A stretch of DNA of 64,000 nucleotides from contig OY540816.1 of NCBI GenBank assembly GCA_961205875.1, positions 17,184,701 through 17,248,700 of the forward strand. Reading direction: 5' to 3'. A model generated the notes under the pieces. The model made no database searches, was not told the DNA's origin, and saw only the letters and a program-made list of their open reading frames with translations. Every line of letters starts with the position of its first letter. The first letter of the stretch is position 1. This document shows, in pieces, positions 60,641 through 64,000 of the stretch. The stretch is from Sialis fuliginosa (lineage: Eukaryota; Arthropoda; Insecta; Megaloptera; Sialidae). The position numbers were made by a program, and so were the translations under genes.

Positions 60641-60864
60641 TCATTTAAAAAATACTGTTTTTTTATATACATATGTAATATAATAAAATACTTATAAGAT
60701 TACTCATTAGATAAAAATGATATAACTTTCTATTGAAAAAGGTATTTTCAATATTAAATTTTTTTTATTTTACAGAGATCTGTATTACTAAAATCGTACA
60801 TAGATTTCGTATCAGTACAATAGATGGCGGTTTGCACATTCAATTTAAACAAATGTTTTTACTT

Positions 60865-61066
60865 CCTGGGAAAAAATTTAGATCTAAAGTGATCAAATCA
60901 GATTTTGATAGATCTACATTTTGAGACAAAATTATGTTTTTTCACTGGTTTTTGATCTTTGCCGGTCTCCCCAGATCAAAAACCAGTGAAAAAATATGAT
61001 TTTGTCTCAAAGTGCAGATCTATTAAGATCTGATTTGATTACTTTAGATCTGAATTTTTTCCCGGG
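60865..61066 (+). repeat. Near-perfect hairpin, 94-bp arms, 14-nt loop
   Basis: The left arm 60865-60958 and right arm 60973-61066 agree at 85 of 94 positions without gaps. All nine differences are transitions. In a plus-strand RNA eight of them form G-U pairs and only one is an A-C mismatch. The sequence is rich in AGATCT. It lies about 320 bp past the BUD31 stop on the same strand. It is either a palindromic MITE or a hairpin-RNA source of small RNAs. Confidence 0.9.
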
Positions 61067-61403
61067 TTTTTACTAATTGAAAATATTATTTGGGGTGTAA
61101 TAGATCTGGAAATAGAAAATTTCACAAAATATTATGATAAAAAAATAGATACAAAAATAGAATTTTACAAATAGGTAATATACATATTAGGTACCTATGA
61201 GGTAATTAATTATTACATTTTGAATCTGAATATTTCGGGTTTTTTGATATGCAAATAAAAAAATCTACGCTGATACAAGCCTGTATGCGCCGGACTACAG
61301 GGTATAGGGTCGCAATTTATTAATTTAAAATTTGTGTTTATAGGTAGGTAGGTATCTTTTTTAGAAATTTGGTACGATAGGTCCTTGGCAGCCCAGAGAG
61401 CGT
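61067..61403. other. AT-rich spacer, nothing recognised
   Basis: No gene is seen. A short mixed patch at about 61270-61310 (ACAAGCCTGTATGCGCCGGA) is unassigned. Confidence 0.45.
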
Positions 61404-61411
61404 AGCGCTCA

Positions 61412-61536
61412 CAGTGGCGTAACCAGATTTTTTTGAGGGGAGGGGGATATTTTTATTGGAGGCATTGACATAATAATATAACATATATATTTTACAAAAA
61501 TGCAGGGGGGCCTCCGCTGGTTACGTTATGCCACTG
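61412..61536. mobile_element. Short hAT MITE with near-perfect 8-bp target duplication
   Basis: CAGTGGCGTAACCAG at the left is matched from the right by CAGTGGCATAACGTAACCAG (five bases longer). The flanking 8-mers AGCGCTCA (61404-61411) and TGCGCTCA (61537-61544) differ at one base. The element is 125 bp and non-coding, with a GGGGAGGGGG interior typical of this hAT group. Confidence 0.85.
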
Positions 61537-61544
61537 TGCGCTCA

Positions 61545-62900
61545 ATTTAGAAAGCTATGTGATTTGAAAAATATAGTTCAAAACTATTTGGTATTTTATT
61601 GTACAACTATAGCTTGTTTGTGTAGCTTTAAAATGAGCAGTTCTAAAAGTTATTTTATGCAGTGCCAAACATATTTTTTAATTGATTTTTTTAAATTTGC
61701 TTTGCATCAAATTGAGTAGTTTTAAATTTCTATAAGATAATCCCTGATGTAGATGTCGCAAAAGGGGAGGTTCTAAATTATAAAAATGTTTTCAACTATT
61801 CCGTTAGGCTCAGTAACGATCATTTTAAGATGTAAGTACAATAAAACCTGGATACGTGCTAGGAACACTGGGATATTATTTGTTGAAACAAGCCAAAATG
61901 AGAAAATTATATAAGTTGTACAATATCAAGTTTCCCATATTAAACGGGTAGGTATACCAAAAACAACTGTTGACAAGTAGATCTCAAGCTGGCAACCCTG
62001 TGACGGTACGTCCGGGGAAAGGGTGAGGTAGGTTCTGTGAATGTCCCGGAGCACGCAGACTCCGGTAGAGTTCTCCCGGGCTGGATCAAGTAGTCTGCGA
62101 GCGACCGCGATTCGGTAAGGTAACCGATTCGTTTTAATCTGGCCCGTTTGACGCGAGTTTCAACGGACAGGCTGTCAATAGAAATACAACAATGAAATTT
62201 GATTGTAACAAAGTAAATGATTTTTTTCAATGTTTGAATTTTATTGTTGTTTCACAATGTAGTTGTTAGATCTATTTCATATTATATAGAGATTATTGTT
62301 GTCAATAAAATTGATAATATTTATTTGTGTATTTATAAAATGTCTGATAAATAAAAAGAATTAATTTTTGTAAATAAGTTTTATATAAAATATAAAACAG
62401 CACACATATTTTAAATTGAATAATTAATCGTATTAAATAGTTACTTAAAAATGTTAGTGACATTTATTAAAAAATTTAATTAAAAAAATATTAATTGTGT
62501 TACCTCAAGAACTGTCATCTTAGGTAATTTATTAATGGCATGATTAAAATTCAAAATTTTTTAGAAGATTTCAGGCTCTTGAACTTTATTGTTAAGTAGC
62601 TACTTTTTGATTTTTTTTATCACATATAAATTGTATCGTTTCTAGCTCATTGTCCGTTGCAAATTGCACGCTTATATTACATATAAGTCGAAAATAAAAC
62701 TAATAAGTATAAGTGAATGTTTTTATAAGAGGTACCTGACTGACTACATGTATTTATTTGGTAGATTATTCTCACCTCATGTGTGTTACCTATAGCAGAT
62801 TAACAAAAATAAATCGAGGTGATATGACGTTACGTTAATAAATTTTTTTTTTAAATTCATTTTGTTCAAATTCACATTTAGTAGATGCAACATTTTTGAT
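61545..62900. other. AT-rich stretch with a GC-rich patch
   Basis: At about 61840-61880 is a decayed Tigger-like start (AAAACCTGGATACGTGCTAG). At 61990-62170 is a GC-rich patch. A minus frame at 61940-62230 crosses the patch, with mixed residues (VETRVKRARLKRIGYLTESR) and no known family. The patch may be transposon or promoter sequence. No gene is assigned. Confidence 0.35.
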
Positions 62901-63063
62901 AAGTTTTTTAGTACACAAAAGTAATATTATTTATAATTTTTAAATAATAACTAAACTAATTATTTATGGAAAAATATGTAGGGTAGCTATATGAATTTTG
63001 TACGTTTTTAATAAATATGTAATGATACATTTTGTAGATGACTTAAAAACTGTACACCTGTCA

Positions 63064-63225
63064 TTTGTGGCGTAGTTTTTTTGAAAGGGGGACAAAAATA
63101 TAATTTTTTTTTCTCCTTATGTTTTTCAAATTTCGAACAATGGGGGGGAGGGGGGCATTTATATACGACAGTGTTTATTATTATATATGTATTTTGCATG
63201 ACTTCTATAATAGCCACATCACTGC
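63064..63225. mobile_element. Decayed hAT-like element
   Basis: TTTGTGGCGTAG at the left and, from the right, CAGTGATGTGGCTA resemble hAT CAGTGGCGTAG ends. The interior has GGGGGGGAGGGGGGC. A C run follows at 63246-63259. The overlapping frames 63008-63217 and 63081-63314 are by-products. Confidence 0.4.
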
Positions 63226-63259
63226 GAGGGGGCCATACCCACCTGCCCCCCCCCCCCCT

Positions 63260-64000
63260 CCTGGATATACCTGTGGTATGTACATATAATTTAAAAAAAT
63301 GTAATCTTCAGTAAATTCAAAAATGTTCTTTAAGATTTAAAATATTTAAATATTGTTATTATTCTACTGCTCTCATTGGATATTTTATGGGAAAATCACG
63401 TACACATTTGGAATAAATTATTTACAGTTACTGAATATATTTGTATGTAAATTTCCCATTACAAACATAATATATTTATTTAAATATCAGATAGTATTCA
63501 GATAGTACAATATACTAATAATAATTATAAAACTATATGTTTACAAAGAACCCTTTATTGTTACATTTGTTTGTTTATCACATTCACATATCTATTGTTA
63601 TTGTATTTGAATTAAATTATATTGACAATGATATTACATTACAATTTGTTTACATCGGTTTTAAATTTATAAACGTAATTATAAGTAATTGTTTCATCAT
63701 ATTTATTTATATACGCACATGCCTATGTACTTTGTGTACATAATATTTTATAAAATTTGTAAATAGAATAGGTCCGGCTTAATTCATATTTGAATATTAA
63801 GTTTAGTATTTTTTAAAAGAAAAACATCCAATCAAGTTTTTTCATGCTTTTCTAACGATAGAAAATTACAAATAATTTATATATTTTTTATACGCATTTG
63901 GTTAAATAAGTTTGTTTTGCCTTATTCTTATAAAAAATAATTTCGATATTATACTTAAGAGGTTACATCTAATCGTTACTTTGAAAAATAAAAGTTTTTT
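63260..64000. other. AT-rich stretch to the window end, nothing recognised
   Basis: No gene, RNA or repeat boundary is visible. The plus frame 63537-63743 is hydrophobic and A/T-driven. Confidence 0.5.

Overview
The window is nuclear DNA from an arthropod, most likely an insect. It is strongly AT-rich, has short introns (about 50-450 bp) and a dense load of decayed DNA transposons, MITEs and foldback elements. I cannot name the species. Only about the last 14 kb carries genes I can identify. The first 50 kb is a gene desert: either intergenic DNA or the introns of a gene whose other exons lie outside.

The genic part is a head-to-head pair. On the minus strand, 50512-59193, is a 14-exon gene for a CEP350-like (centrosome-associated protein 350) protein. 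Exon by exon reading gives one continuous frame of 2322 codons with every intron GT-AG. On the plus strand, 59910-60543, is the 3-exon gene for BUD31 (G10), a 144-residue spliceosomal protein. The start codons are 716 bp apart, so the two genes probably share a bidirectional promoter. The second BUD31 intron uses a GC-AG splice pair.

The desert (1-50 kb) holds several repeat families: a TA-flanked MITE beginning AGGTACTGGCACCA (five copies); a family ending CGAGGAAGCA with an internal GACA/GACG microsatellite tract (four copies, one rearranged); a hAT MITE at 37625-38200 with a perfect 8-bp target duplication, plus several decayed hAT-like pieces; two pogo/Tigger-like MITEs; foldbacks at 7590-8097 and 8912-9632 (the latter with a half copy near 34.6-35.1 kb); Helitron-like fragments; pieces with CGAAACGTTGG-type motifs resembling Penelope-like element ends; and a broken mariner transposase at about 23.2-23.5 kb. 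Small GC/CpG-rich islands (about 15.8, 20.8, 27.3, 34.2 and 43.7 kb) stand out. The last has a possible first coding exon (43185-43306, minus) about 340 bp away.

Downstream of BUD31 (60.6-64 kb) is a near-perfect 94-bp-arm hairpin, a 125-bp hAT MITE and a GC-rich patch, but no recognisable gene. I found no tRNA, rRNA, CRISPR or intact mobile element, and nothing that qualifies as a clearly new biological system. The most testable oddities are the long hairpin beside BUD31, the GC-AG intron and the apparent lack of a CAP-Gly domain in the CEP350 homologue.
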